A stretch of 64,000 nucleotides of DNA, from NCBI RefSeq assembly GCF_905171765.1, contig NC_053390.1, positions 512,971,565 through 513,035,564 on the forward strand, written 5' to 3'. Shown here piece after piece: positions 1 to 9,850 of the stretch (positions are counted from its first letter, which is position 1; each line of letters opens with the position of its first letter). This DNA is from Bufo bufo (lineage: Eukaryota; Chordata; Amphibia; Anura; Bufonidae). The translations under genes were made by a program, and so were the position numbers. The notes under the pieces were generated by a model, which had not been told where the DNA came from, ran no database searches, and saw only the letters and a program-made list of their open reading frames with translations.

Positions 1-14
1 TGCATAAATAAAAT

Positions 15-58
15 AGAACAACGCGTTTCGGGGCTCAAATTGTCCCCTTCATCAGGTT
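15..58 (-). ncRNA. Hammerhead-ribozyme-like motif at a Penelope-like element end
   Basis: On the minus strand the conserved core CTGATGA (55-49) is followed by a short G/C stem II and then GAAAC (29-25). Stem III can be the 2-bp AC/GU pair with a GC loop, followed by a GUU cleavage triplet. Three stem I pairs (AAC with GTT) flank the core. This is the minimal short-stem-III hammerhead layout known from Penelope-like elements. The first stem II pair would be an A/C mismatch, so activity may be reduced. The call rests on motif order and pairing done by eye. Confidence 0.6.
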
Positions 59-1100
59 AACAGTAGTCACAATGAATAATATCAGTACAGGTATATAAAG
101 ATACAAAAAAACCGCCAAAAAACGGATTACCTGAGAGCTGCCCACAGATGGGAGGGGCTAGCTGCAGGTAATGTGTCACAGATATAAATATAACTCTTCA
201 AATTATACATGTGGTCACAGTATGTAATTGCAGTTGATAAATGAAGATGATATAAGTGGGTATATTACAAATATTCGGCTATTCTCTCATGAGTTTACTA
301 TGAATAAAAGCGGAGGACAGGAATCACATGACCGCACTGATGCGGTCACGTGATCGGGGCAGAGTAACTCCTGTGGAAGGTACCCGGCGCCTGCGCTCTG
401 TAAGGCTATCCTCCTTACACGGGCACCCGGTCATGTGATCGCAAGCTTCATGATCACATGGCCAGTGTCCATGGTTACGGAGACGCCGGTCTGCGGAGGA
501 TGTGCGCTCCCACTAACAACACACCAGGCGGCTGTCACAGTGGGGCGCAGGACTGCGATCGAGGTCAACCACACAGGGCTTGTTATATTGAAGGTGTATA
601 TATATTTCCCACGATTAGGGAGGGTGCATATGAGTATAAGTATAGCTACAGAGGCAAATGAGAATAAGGATAAAAATATATATATATATAAGGCAGGGGC
701 CGATGTCCCTATATGATAAATAAATATATAATGCAGAGAATCTCAATAGGGGGATAAAAACTGTATAGTATATATATGGTATAATAAATGACGCAATAAA
801 TACACATTGTTGCTAAAAAGCGCTAGTAGCCATAAGGCACGTTATTTTCAGGTAGTTATGGTGTATAAGTAAGGATATAAATATGAAAAATATGTATATA
901 ATATATATGAATATATAGATATATATAAGTATAAATATAGAAGCGTTTCGGCATGCGAACCCCTCCACTTTGTTGGCAGCGAGGGGTTGGGTGAGTGAAT
1001 ATCACACCGTAATAGATAGTTATGGATATACGTTTAAAAATACGTTTAGAAGTACCTATAATCACAAGGATAAAAAATAATAAATATAGTAATAAGAACA
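59..1100. mobile_element. Probable remainder of a PLE terminal region plus AT-rich repeats
   Basis: The hammerhead motif at the window edge continues into about 1 kb of alternating GC-rich blocks (300-600) and TA-rich simple sequence (about 670-740 and 870-930). Nothing in either strand translates into a recognisable protein. A block at 943-990 (gtttcggcatgc, then a C-rich stem) resembles a decayed copy of the same PLE end but lacks a clear ribozyme core. Extent and family are inferred from the ribozyme only. Confidence 0.3.
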
Positions 1101-1654
1101 TAAGGATAAAAATGAGAATAAAAACGAAAAGTTTTTATGGTATTAATAAATAGAATAAAATTAATATCATTAATACAATAAATAGATTGCAGCTCCTTCC
1201 ATTCAGCTCACGCCGAAACTGGTCCCGGCAGCTTTTCCACCTAGTCTTTGTGTTCTTCACTGTGAAAGCAACAAACAATAAAAATGATTTTTTTAAAAAC
1301 AATAAAAATACGTATTCTAACATCCACAAATGAAAAGCCAAAGAAATCACTTCCAAAAAGTGCCAAAAGGGGAGATTGCACAGCACATCGTACAGTAGGG
1401 CAGGTGTCAATATCCTAAAGGTCAATAATTGCAGGAAGGAGGAAATAATTTGTGCTATGCCTTTGAAAAAGACTACTTTATAATATGGGAAGTAGACAGA
1501 TGTTTGCTGATCAATTCCAACAGGGACATATGTGTCCAAAACTATAAAGTGCACATGCTGGGTAGACATTACTACTGTGGCCAGTAGGTAAGGTCAGAAC
1601 AGCCAATAAAACATGGTGGTGTCTGGTAAAAAGTTCACGAAAAAAACAAATAAA
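1101..1654. other. Unassigned AT-rich sequence
   Basis: AT-rich single-copy-looking sequence. Short open frames on the minus strand do not resemble any family I know. Nothing else is visible here. Confidence 0.3.
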
Positions 1655-1662
1655 CATGTACA

Positions 1663-1979
1663 CAGTGGCGTAGCTAGAAATGACTGGGGCCCACAGCAAA
1701 TTTGTGAATTGGGCCCCCCTCCCCCAGTAATTTTTTCACTACACCTTTCTTTTATGCCGCCCCCTCCCTGTGGCTAGTAAAGATCACTCTCTTATACCAG
1801 GCCTGGCAGCTGTTCCATCAGTTTTATACACTGTCTATACTGTCACTGTATATAATTGTGGAATATTGTTGAGGGGGCCCTGACACAATCTTTCAGTCCT
1901 CCTCCTCCTGGATGGGCCCCTTCTGGGTCAGGGCCCCAAAGCAGCCGCTTCCCCTGCTTCCCCTATAGCTACACCCCTA
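1663..1979. mobile_element. Non-autonomous hAT element (MITE), copy 1
   Basis: The 317-bp element starts cagtggcgtagcta and ends tagctacaccccta, imperfect terminal inverted repeats of hAT type. It is flanked by a perfect 8-bp target duplication catgtaca (1655-1662 and 1980-1987), the hAT hallmark. The interior is rich in GGGCCC blocks and has no transposase frame. A second copy of the same family with its own duplication lies at 25879-26183. Confidence 0.85.
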
Positions 1980-2107
1980 CATGTACATACCACTACAGAA
2001 TTAAGCCTGGCCACAAAAGGGACATGATTCAGAACTTATGGAAGTACTAGCAAAATCATTAGGGACAACACAGGGCAGAACACAAAAACTACATAGCTTG
2101 CACTTAC

Positions 2108-2387
2108 TGTACCTAATTCAGCATGACCTCTGAGATCAGCTTTCTTCCATTCGCCAGGCCTCAAGGGACGGGCCACTTTCTCCCAGGACACTTCCTTTCG
2201 AATCCGATCCTGATAGACAGGGACCGGGTGTCCCACAGCTCGGGCCTTTCCTGTACCAAATTTATTAACTTTTCCACATTCCAACGTGGCATTTTTGGTT
2301 TGAAGAGATAACAAGCAATGACTGCCTAAAGCACACTCTGCAAACTGTGCAATCACCAAGGCTTGCCAATCTGGCCGTTTGAACTCC
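2108..2387 (-). CDS. Possible host exon, unidentified protein
   Basis: An open minus-strand frame of about 93 codons is bounded by plausible splice signals: an acceptor ending in tacag just upstream (2388-2392) and a donor reading aca/gtaagtg (2107-2101). The peptide contains KARAVGHPVPVYQDRIRKEV and WEKVARPLRPGEWKK, which read like a real conserved protein rather than a shadow frame. I do not recognise the gene. The upstream pyrimidine tract is weak, and the neighbours are a hAT MITE and another MITE, so this may be a stranded exon or a pseudogene piece. No adjoining exon was found in the window. Confidence 0.4.
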
Positions 2388-2433
2388 CTGTACAATTATT
2401 TATTTATTTTATTGCCAAAAGGTCTTGGACACA

Positions 2434-2750
2434 GGTTTCCAGGCAACTGATCCGCAAAAAATGCAGATGCGGATGACATACGGATGGCTTCCGTTGTGCA
2501 TCCGCATTTTTTGCGGACCCATTGACTTGAATGGGTCCGCAAACAGTTTTTTGCGGACAAGAATAGGACAGGTTATATTTTTTCCGCGGAAGGGAACCAC
2601 GAACCACGGACGCGGATACAAAGCGGATGTCTATCTGCAATTTCTACGGCTCCATAGAAATTAATGGGTCCGCATCAGAATGTCAAAATTTGCGGAACGG
2701 ACGCGGAAACAAACAACGGTCGTGTGCACGAGGCCTAAAAGTAGAAAAAA
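2434..2750. mobile_element. Short dispersed element (MITE-like), one end clear
   Basis: The block is built from inverted ccgca/tgcgg words (gcggacccattgact against gaatgggtccgc) and ends with cggtcgtgtgcacgaggcc, a terminal sequence type I associate with abundant short frog transposons. The left boundary is not clear and no target duplication was identified. Non-coding. Confidence 0.45.
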
Positions 2751-2786
2751 ATTAGGGCCTAATGTGTGGTGAAGCACTTTTTCGCG

Positions 2787-3040
2787 GGATGGACCGAATT
2801 ACGTAGTGGTGAAATTTTTTATGTGAAACAGGCTTTTTTTGGGAAAATTTACTTTCTTCTGTATGAACCGAATTCCATTATCCTTTCATTGGTGAATATT
2901 TTTATTTCAAACATGTTTTCTTCTGGAAAATTCATGGGTGATTGCACACCTCCTTTTGCGGTATAGACCGAGTTACGCAGTGGTGAATTTTTTTTATGTG
3001 AAACAGGCTTTTTGGGGGAAAATTGATGGGTGATAGTAGA
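2787..3040 (+). repeat. 94-bp tandem repeat array, left block part 1
   Basis: Copies of a ~94-bp monomer containing gaccgaattacgtagtggtg, a T-run, a tatgtgaaacaggc segment and gatgggtgat. Two divergent monomer types alternate, giving a 188-bp dimer period (for example between 3942 and 4130). The array resumes after the solo LTR at 3761. The same monomer family occurs in reverse orientation at 16166-17905. Confidence 0.8.
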
Positions 3041-3760
3041 TGTCACGGGGCACCGCCGACGCACTGACTCTCCACAGCGCCGATGGCGCCCCGCCTCTGT
3101 ACATGAGCAGGTACACGTGCGGCGTCGTCGTCTCCTAGGTGATGGGGGGGCAGGACGGACCCGCCCACGCACGTCTCCTCAGCGCGGCTGGCGTCCTCGG
3201 TTCCCCCAGCAACCTGATGAAGCCTGAGCACCGAGCTGGGCACTCGGTACTCAGCCATGAACAGCAGGGCGAGTCATGTGACGCTGGCCACGTCACATGA
3301 CCCCTGCTACTCAGTATTTAAACAGGCAGCCTGCTGGCCACAGGTTGCCTGTTATTTAGGTTCTGCTGTGATTTTGCATACCTGGCATACTTACCCTATG
3401 TGTATCTCCTGACGATCCTCTGCCTGCTCCTTCTGCACTGCGCTGCTCTCCTGGTATTCAGACCCTGGCTATCTCCTGACGATCCTCTGCTGACTCCTAT
3501 GGTACTTCACGACGCTCCTGGTATTTATGACCCCGGCTTCTCCTGACTTTTCTTTGCTTGCTCCATTTGTACTTTGTTGCTCTCCTGGTATTGACTCGGT
3601 CCGTTCACTCTCTGTTGTTTGTCTGGTCTGTCCTCCCAGCACTTATTCCAAGCTAGGGATTGCCGTCCAGTTGTCCCCTGTCATTAGGACTTGCGAGGCA
3701 AGTAGGCAGGACCAGGGGTGAGGTTGGAGCCTGTGTGTGTGTGTTTACGCGACCGTTACA
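3041..3760 (+). mobile_element. Solo LTR, 720 bp
   Basis: The insertion starts tgtcacggggcaccgcc and ends gcgaccgttaca, so it has TG...CA termini. It is flanked by a perfect 5-bp duplication gtaga (3036-3040 and 3761-3765). It interrupts the 94-bp repeat, whose sequence rejoins exactly if the insertion and one duplication are removed. A TATA-like tatttaa lies at about 3314-3320. There is no internal region, so this is a solo LTR left by recombination of a gypsy- or ERV-type element; the superfamily is not certain. Confidence 0.85.
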
Positions 3761-4262
3761 GTAGACTTTCTTCTGTATGAACTGAATTCCATTATCCTTT
3801 CATTGACGACATTTTTTTATTTCTACCATTTTTGGTGGGGAAAATTGAGGGTGATTTTTGTTGTATGGACTAAATTATGTAGTGGTGAATTTTTTTATGG
3901 GAAACCTGGCTTTTTTGGGAAAATTGATGGTTGATAGTAGACTTTCTTCTGTATGAAATGAATTCCATTATCCTTTCATTGGTGACATTTTTTATTTCAA
4001 ACATGTTTTCTTTGGGAAAATTGATGGGTGATTGTACACCTCCTTTTGTGGTATAGACCGAATTACGTAGTGGTGACATTTTTTATGGGAAACAGGCTTT
4101 TTTGGGGGAAATTGATGGGTGATATTAAACTTTCTTCTGTATGAACCGAATTCCATTATCCTTTCATTGGTGAAATGTTTTATTTCAACCATGTTTTCTT
4201 TGGGAAAAGTGATGGGTGATTGTAGACCTCCTTTTGCTGTTTGGACCGAATTACGTCGTTGT
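3761..4262 (+). repeat. 94-bp tandem repeat array, left block part 2
   Basis: Continuation of the array at 2787-3040, with three units of alternating monomers starting at ctttcttctgtatgaa (3766, 3942, 4130; spacings 176 and 188). It ends near 4262 just before the STK31-like fragment. Confidence 0.8.
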
Positions 4263-4342
4263 GGGTCCTGTAGTAAACATAATGAAGACGCAGATGACAA
4301 CACACCAGCAGACTTTGCCTTTACCATCTATTCACAATTAAA

Positions 4343-4556
4343 TTAAGCAGCTTCGCTAAGTTGAAAACATTCATGTGTTTTTATCTGCTCTGTCTGCTTT
4401 CGATCTCCACAGCACACAAGACATGACAGGAGAGCCTCTGCTTTGGAGTCCAAGTCCAGTTTCTTAAGATCACGAGTTCCATCAGAATTGTGTGTAACAA
4501 TCTTGCTCCATGTGCAAAGCCATAATAAAAGGACTCCATAGGCATACACATCAGAG
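4343..4556 (-). pseudogene. STK31: STK31-like kinase C-lobe fragment
   Basis: The minus-strand frame has no internal stop over about 70 codons and ends in TAA. It begins SASSDVYAYGVLLLWL, the DVYxxG segment of kinase subdomain IX, and continues through a helical stretch to a stop after FQLSEAA. The pattern SDxYAYGxLLLWL, followed later by an LLSCLVCC segment and an ECF motif, matches my memory of the C-terminal pseudokinase region of STK31, a germ-cell Tudor/kinase protein. The upstream part is cut off by the L1 insertion at about 4560. It could be a true exon (an ag lies at its edge), but other STK31-like pieces lie in opposite orientation at 16.0 and 17.9 kb, so I favour duplicated fragments. 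Confidence 0.5.
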
Positions 4557-4779
4557 GAAGCTGAAGCTGAATTATTTTTTTATATATTTTTATTTAGTTT
4601 TAACCATAAGAGCAGAGATACAGGCAAATGGTGATGGACACAAGTTTGTGTCATACAGCATCACCTTACATTAGATGATAATATGACAAGTAACATTAAT
4701 ACAAACAGGCGGGAGTCTGCACATTAAATCGAAGACGCAGTCTGCATCGAATGGAATACATATCAATACAGGGTTAGAA

Positions 4780-6182
4780 TCACAGAGAATATTTCCTGAA
4801 GTCCATCCATAGTTTCCAAAGAGCGCTGAAGTTTCCATGAGAGTGGTTCTCCCAAGCGGACAGTTCTTCAAACCTGTAGATGGAACTAATCTTGTTAAAC
4901 CAGTGATCGAGCGAGGGAAGGTCAGGGGACAACCAATGCCGGGGTATCAGCAGGCGGGCAGCTGTCAATAGTTTTTTGAAAAGTTTTAGGGGGAAGGAGC
5001 TAAGCAGGGGAGAATAGAGTCCCAAAAGAGCTAGCTTGGGAGAGGGGGAAATTTGAGGTTTGCTAATTAAATTGCATTGCCTAAAGATTTCAGACCACCA
5101 TGATAAAATTGATGGACATGACCACCAGACATGATAAAATGTCCCCCTTCCGGACCCACACCTCCAGTATGCGTCTGAACCCGAAGAGGAGAAACGGCAA
5201 GTGACATCTGGAGTTTTATACCATCTGGTAAGGAGTTTGTATCTGTTTTCCTGGATCCTGACACATCTGGAGGAAGAGTGTGGCTCAATAAAGATGCGTT
5301 GTTCTTCTTCTGTGGTAAAAGGTGTGCCCAGGTCCTTCTCCCAAGAACCAATGAAGGACGGTTTAGGCATAGAGACAGGGGAGGTGAGTCTCCTGTACAT
5401 AAGGGAGATGAGTCTCTGGGGGGGAGGGTTTGCACAGATCAAGCTTTCAAACCATGTCAGGGGCCTAAGCAGATCTTTGTATTGGATATGTTGGAGATAA
5501 AGGAGTGGAGAAAGGAGATAAAGAATATGGAGGGAGTGACCATGGGGAAAAAACTCTGAATGGTAGTTCTATCAACCAATTTGCCATCGTCTCCATATAG
5601 GGACATCACTGGTAATGTAGAATATCTGACTGAGGGAGGAAGGCTTTGTAGTAGTTCTATTGGGGCTAGATTCAAAAGATCTCTCACCTGGATAAGGGGA
5701 GAGGGTAAAGCGACAGCTAAAGCCGATTTTTGAAATTTATCCCAAGCTTCCAATGTGGCCCTGATATTCAGATTATGATGGATAAGGTTCGGGTGGGAGT
5801 TTTTGGGGCGTATTAGAAGAACTCTAAATGATGATAGGAAGAATGAAGATTCAATTCCAACCCAGGATTTAAATGGAGTTTCTCTAAACCAGTCTATGGT
5901 TCTAGACAGTAAGCTGGCCATATTATATGCCGCAGGGTCAGGGAGATTGATGCCGGCTGAAGAGTTAGGTCTCTGCAGGATATGAAGGTTAATGCAGGCT
6001 TTTTTCTTGTTCCAAATGAACTTACGGATATCTCTATTAAGGGATTGGAAGTAAGTATTGAGGACAGGAAGAGGTAGGTCCTGTTGCAGATAATTTAGTC
6101 TAGGCAGGACAAGGGAAAATAATTTTTTTCGGCCAAACCATGATAGCATTGGGAAATATAGGTTATTAATTTGAGATTGCAT
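4780..6182 (-). pseudogene. L1 ORF2 C-terminal domain
   Basis: Two open pieces (6182-5457 and 5442-4780) in different frames together give the region after the reverse transcriptase of an L1 ORF2. The first has the usual KKLFSLVLPRLNYLQQ and FIWNKKKACINLHILQ segments. The second carries the C-terminal zinc-knuckle-like motif YWRCGSGRGTFYHVWWSCP, in the form typical of L1 and Tx1 ORF2 proteins. In active elements this region supports target-primed reverse transcription. A frameshift between 5457 and 5442 separates the halves. The protein end is close to the A-rich tail, as expected for L1. Confidence 0.8.
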
Positions 6183-6378
6183 GGATTGTAGTAGAGGGAC
6201 ATAGTTAAGATGGAACAGATTGGAGAGATCAGAACCAATTTTGATTCCTAGGTAAGTTATGGTAGGTGAGTCCCAGTTGAAAGGTGAGATTTTTTCATAT
6301 TAATTTTAAAGCTAGACAGGGGGCTAAACCTTTCTAATTGATCATAGATACGGGGGAGAGAGATAGAGGGGTTGGTGG

Positions 6379-7377
6379 TTAAGAGTAATCGTCTGCAAAG
6401 GCCGCAGCTTTATGTTCCTGGCCACCTAGTTTGATGCCTTCGATCAGGGGGTCCTGGCATATGGATTGAAGCAGAGGTTCCATGACCAGAACAAAGACTA
6501 GAGGGGATAACGGGCAAACTTGGCGGGTTCCGTTCCTAATGGGGAAAGGCCGAGAAAAGGTGTCATTTATCAGCACCGACGCCGAGGCATAGAGATACAT
6601 TGAGAAGACCGCCTGTATGAAGGGGTCGGGGAGCCCAAATTTCATAAGGGCAAGGAGCATAAAGTCCCAATTGACTCTGTCAAAAGCCTTTTCGGCATCG
6701 GTGCTGACAAGGACTAATGGGCAGGGTTTCCTTTTAGCGTAAAATATAGCGTTCAGGAACCTCGTTAAGTTATCCTTACCCTCCCTGCCGGTGACAAAAG
6801 CTGTTTGGTCTCTGTGGATTAAGGATTAATTTTCACAATAAGCTGGATCTTTGTCAGTTTTGAGCATAATTGAAATATGTGCTCTGGTCATATCTGGGGT
6901 TAAGGGTATTCCTTTAAGAGACTGGTTAAAGAGTAAAAGTAAGTTAGGAGCGATGGAGTCACTAAAGATGTGATAATATATGGCTGATAGACCATCTGGT
7001 CCGGGACCTTTGTTTCTTGGGAGTTATTGTATAGCTTCCTTCAATTCTTTGGTCGTAAAAGGGGATTCTAAGGAAATCTTTTGAGATTGATTTAAGTCTG
7101 GGAGGGATAGGGACTGAAGAAACCTCTGAATTGCTTCGGAATAGGAGGGATCCTCAGTTGGAGGGGTAGCTTTGGGAATATTATATAGAGCGTGGCAGAA
7201 GTCTTGAAATTGAGAGGCTATATCTTTGGTTTTGATGGCAGTCCCCCCCCCCCCCCCCCCCGTTTTAGAGTTTACATATATGGTTATGGGATCGTCTTTG
7301 TTTTATCCTATTCATCATAAATCTCGATGCCTTATCGCCGTGGGCAAAAAATTTGAATTGAGAGTTGAGAAAGTGTT
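6379..7377 (-). pseudogene. L1 ORF2 reverse transcriptase remnant
   Basis: Reading leftward on the minus strand there is an AHGDKASRFMMNRIKQ linker segment near 7350, then LPRNKGPGPDGL, TDAEKAFDRVNWDFM and NGTRQVCPLSPLVFVLV, ending in the catalytic FADD motif near 6390. This is the order of RT motifs in L1-clade elements. The Gly of the usual RQGCPLSP block is Val here. Stops interrupt several positions, for example after the KEAIQ block, and a poly-C run near 7244-7262 breaks the frame. Non-functional. Confidence 0.8.
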
Positions 7378-8306
7378 TGTCACAGTCGTTACCTTTAAAT
7401 GTGACCTTCCGTTCTTGCTTGTTCGGCACTCCTCGCTGAAGTTCTGTTTCTGTGTATTTGTGGTTCTGTATGGGTTAACTCCCCTGTATTCCTATTAGGA
7501 GTTAATTCTCTGTCTGCTCCATGGGTGTGGTCTCTCTGCTGCACCCATGGAACCTGTATATAAGGCTGAGCTTTCCTCAGTTCTGGGTCAGCTCTCCTGG
7601 TGTGTGTTGTCTTGTCCTGCTCTGCTCCTGGTTTGTACTCTTTCTCCCATGCTGCTGACCCATGGGATCCGTGTCTGTCTGTCTGTCTGTGCTCTGTGGG
7701 TTTCCCTACTTGTTCATTGCGTCCTTTTCCCTGTCTTTCTGTTCTGCCAGTTATGTTTTAGTTACTTTGTGTTTATTCTGATGTCTGTGTTCAGCAAGCT
7801 TTTGCAGCAGAGTGGCATGACAAGGCCATGCAGTTTAATACTGGTGGAGCAAGTCCTTCTCTGCTCATTGCCACTCCTGCTCCCTTGCATGAACTCCTGC
7901 TTGTGTTATTATTTGCCCTGTTTTGTATTTACCTGTCTGTTATGTTTGCCTATGTGCCGTCGGTACCTTCTGGTACCTGTTGTCCATTCGCTCCTGCTGA
8001 CACTGTCTAGGTCACGCTCCAGAGTGGACCCTGGCAACTTTCTGCGGCTAAGTCTAACCCTACCATCTAGGGCTCTAGTGAAAACCAGGAGTTGCTTAGT
8101 TACGCCCCTCTGGAGTATTACTAGACAGTGGCGCAGTGGGGGTTTTCTCCCACTGTGCTGACGGTACATAGAGCTCAAGTTTTGTCTGTGCTGCCTTCCC
8201 TGTTTTTTGTTTGTGCAATAAACTCTCTTATGTGTCTGTACCTGATTTCCATCCGTTTATTGCATGACGACGCGGTGGTCTCTCCGGGGACCTCCAACTC
8301 GTGACA
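7378..8306 (+). mobile_element. Solo LTR, 929 bp, nested in L1
   Basis: It starts tgtcacagtcgttacc and ends aactcgtgaca (TG...CA). A perfect 5-bp duplication gtgtt flanks it (7373-7377 and 8307-8311). The interrupted L1 reads on across the insertion. A strong TATA box (tatataag, about 7557-7564) and a polyadenylation signal aataaa (about 8216-8221) define a plus-strand U3-R-U5 order. There is no internal domain, so it is a recombined solo LTR. It differs from the 720-bp LTR at 3041. Confidence 0.88.
7556..7564 (+). promoter_or_regulatory. TATA box of the solo LTR
   Basis: The sequence tatataag lies about 180 bp into the 929-bp LTR, preceded by two GC-containing blocks and followed by a CT-rich stretch, the expected place for an LTR U3 core promoter. 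Confidence 0.5.
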
Positions 8307-8455
8307 GTGTTTAGCTGAAGCAGTATTTAATAGGTTTTTTAATTCAGATCGGAGTCTGGTGAGATCAGCAAGTTGTGGGCCAGAGAGAGTTTGTTTATGT
8401 TGAGTCTCCAGTTTTTTTATATTCAGGAGAAGATGATCAATTTGGGCCATTCCTA
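8307..8455 (-). pseudogene. L1 ORF2 linker fragment upstream of RT
   Basis: Directly beyond the solo LTR the minus strand reads AQIDHLLLNIKKLETQHKQ, followed by DLTRLRSELKNLL. This is the leucine-rich linker between endonuclease and reverse transcriptase in L1 ORF2. It joins in order to the RT remnant at 7377 once the LTR and its duplication are set aside. The element is cut off here. Confidence 0.7.
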
Positions 8456-8907
8456 ATTAAACCTGCTAATAACCTTAATACAGTTCCTATGTTTATGTAT
8501 TAAAGACAAAAGCAGAGTTATTTACTGTGACATCATATTTTGCATGTCATATAACTGTTATATTTTGTGTTCACAGAAGCAGAAAAATATAATATGCCTT
8601 TAAGATAAATTTTGTAATATAAGGTAAGCTCAGTGACACAGCAGAAACAACAGAATGTATAGTGTTAATCGGTTGTTGCTAAGCAGAAGTCTAGATGAAT
8701 CACAGCCAGCTTCTCACAAAGCAAGAATTTTCACCAATCACAGCCAGCCTCACACACAGCCTGTCTGGGAATTCCCCCAGCTCCTGCTGCTAGAATATTT
8801 TTTCACCAGAGACAGGAGCTTAGAGTCCAGTTTTATGTGAACAAGAGGCCAAAATAGGTATTTAAATCAGTTATATAATGTTCCTACTGCTAGTATACTG
8901 AACTAGA

Positions 8908-9850
8908 TACAGTACAGATCAAAAGTTTGGACACACCTTCTCATTCAAAGAGTTTTCTTTATTTTCATGACTATGAAAATTGTAGATTCACACTGAAGGC
9001 ATCAAAACTATGAATTAACACATGTGGAATTATATACATAACAAACAAGTGTGAAACAACTGAAAATATGTCATATTCTAGGTTCTTCAAAGTAGCCACC
9101 TTTTGCTTTGATTACTGCTTTGCACACTCTTGGCATTCTCTTGATGAGCTTTAAGAGGTAGTCCCCTGAAATGGTTTTCACTTCACAGGTGTTCCCTGTC
9201 GGGTTTAATAAGTGGGATTTCTTGCCTTATAAATGGGGTTGGGACCATCAGTTGCGTTGAGGAGAAGTCAGGTGGATACACAGCTGATAGTCCTACTGAA
9301 TAGACTGTTAGAATTTGTATTATGGCAAGAAAAAAGCAGCTAAGTAAAGAAAAACGAGTAGCCATCATTACTTTAAGAAATGAAGGTCAGTCAATCAGCC
9401 GAAAAATTGGGAAAACTTTGAAAGTAAAGGCTATTTGACCATGAAGGAGAGTGATGGGGTGCTGCGACAGATGACCTGGCCTCCACAGTCACCGGACCTG
9501 AACCCAATCGAGATGGTTTGGGGTGAGCTGGACCGCAGAGTGAAGGCAAAAGGGCCAACAAGTGCTAAGCATCTCTGGGAACTCCTTCAAGACTGTTGGC
9601 AGACCATTTTAGGGGACTACCTCTTGAAGCTCATCAAGAGAATGCCAAGAGTGTGCAAAGCAGTAATCAAAGCAAAAGGTGGCTACTTTGAAGAACCTAG
9701 AATATTACATATTTTCAGTTGTTTCACACTTGTTTGTTATGTATATAATTCCACATGTGTTAATTCATAGTTTTGATTCCTTCATAGTCATGAAAATAAA
9801 GAAAACTCTTTGAATGAGAAGGTGTGTCCAAACTTTTGGTCTGTACTGTA
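8908..9850 (+). mobile_element. Tc1/mariner element with long TIRs, internally deleted
   Basis: A TA duplication (8908-8909 and 9849-9850) flanks an element beginning cagtacagatcaaaagtttg. The terminal inverted repeats are very long, about 240 bp (8910-9170 against about 9605-9848), so the right one includes the end of the transposase gene. The interior retains only the two ends of the transposase. At about 940 bp it is well short of a usual 1.5-1.7-kb Tc1. It lies in the putative BEL leader. Confidence 0.88.
9322..9690 (+). pseudogene. Tc1 transposase, internal deletion
   Basis: The N-terminus starts at ATG 9322 and reads MARKKQLSKEKRVAIITLRN, the start of the first helix-turn-helix of the paired-like DNA-binding domain. 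Just after KIGKTLKVK (about 9430) the sequence jumps to the catalytic C-terminus, TMKESDGVLRQMTWPPQSPD, then LNPIEMVWGELDRRVK. The third acidic residue of the DD34E triad (SPDLNPIE) is present, but the two catalytic Asp residues are deleted. The reading continues to GGYFEEP inside the right TIR. The copy cannot make active transposase but could be mobilised in trans. Confidence 0.85.

Larger units (their letters stand above)
4560..8455 (-). mobile_element. L1 (Tx1-type) LINE remnant, 5'-truncated
   Basis: The element covers the ORF2 linker, reverse transcriptase and C-terminal domain on the minus strand. The 3' end is an A-rich tail near 4562-4600. It is 5'-truncated near 8455, so the endonuclease and ORF1 are missing. 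It is interrupted by a solo LTR at 7378-8306 and by a C20-like homopolymer at about 7244-7262. Many stops and frameshifts show it is dead. Confidence 0.85.

Noticed and set aside
943..990. Third hammerhead near 0.95 kb
   Set aside because: gtttcg and a GC stem are present, but no CTGANGA core on the expected side.
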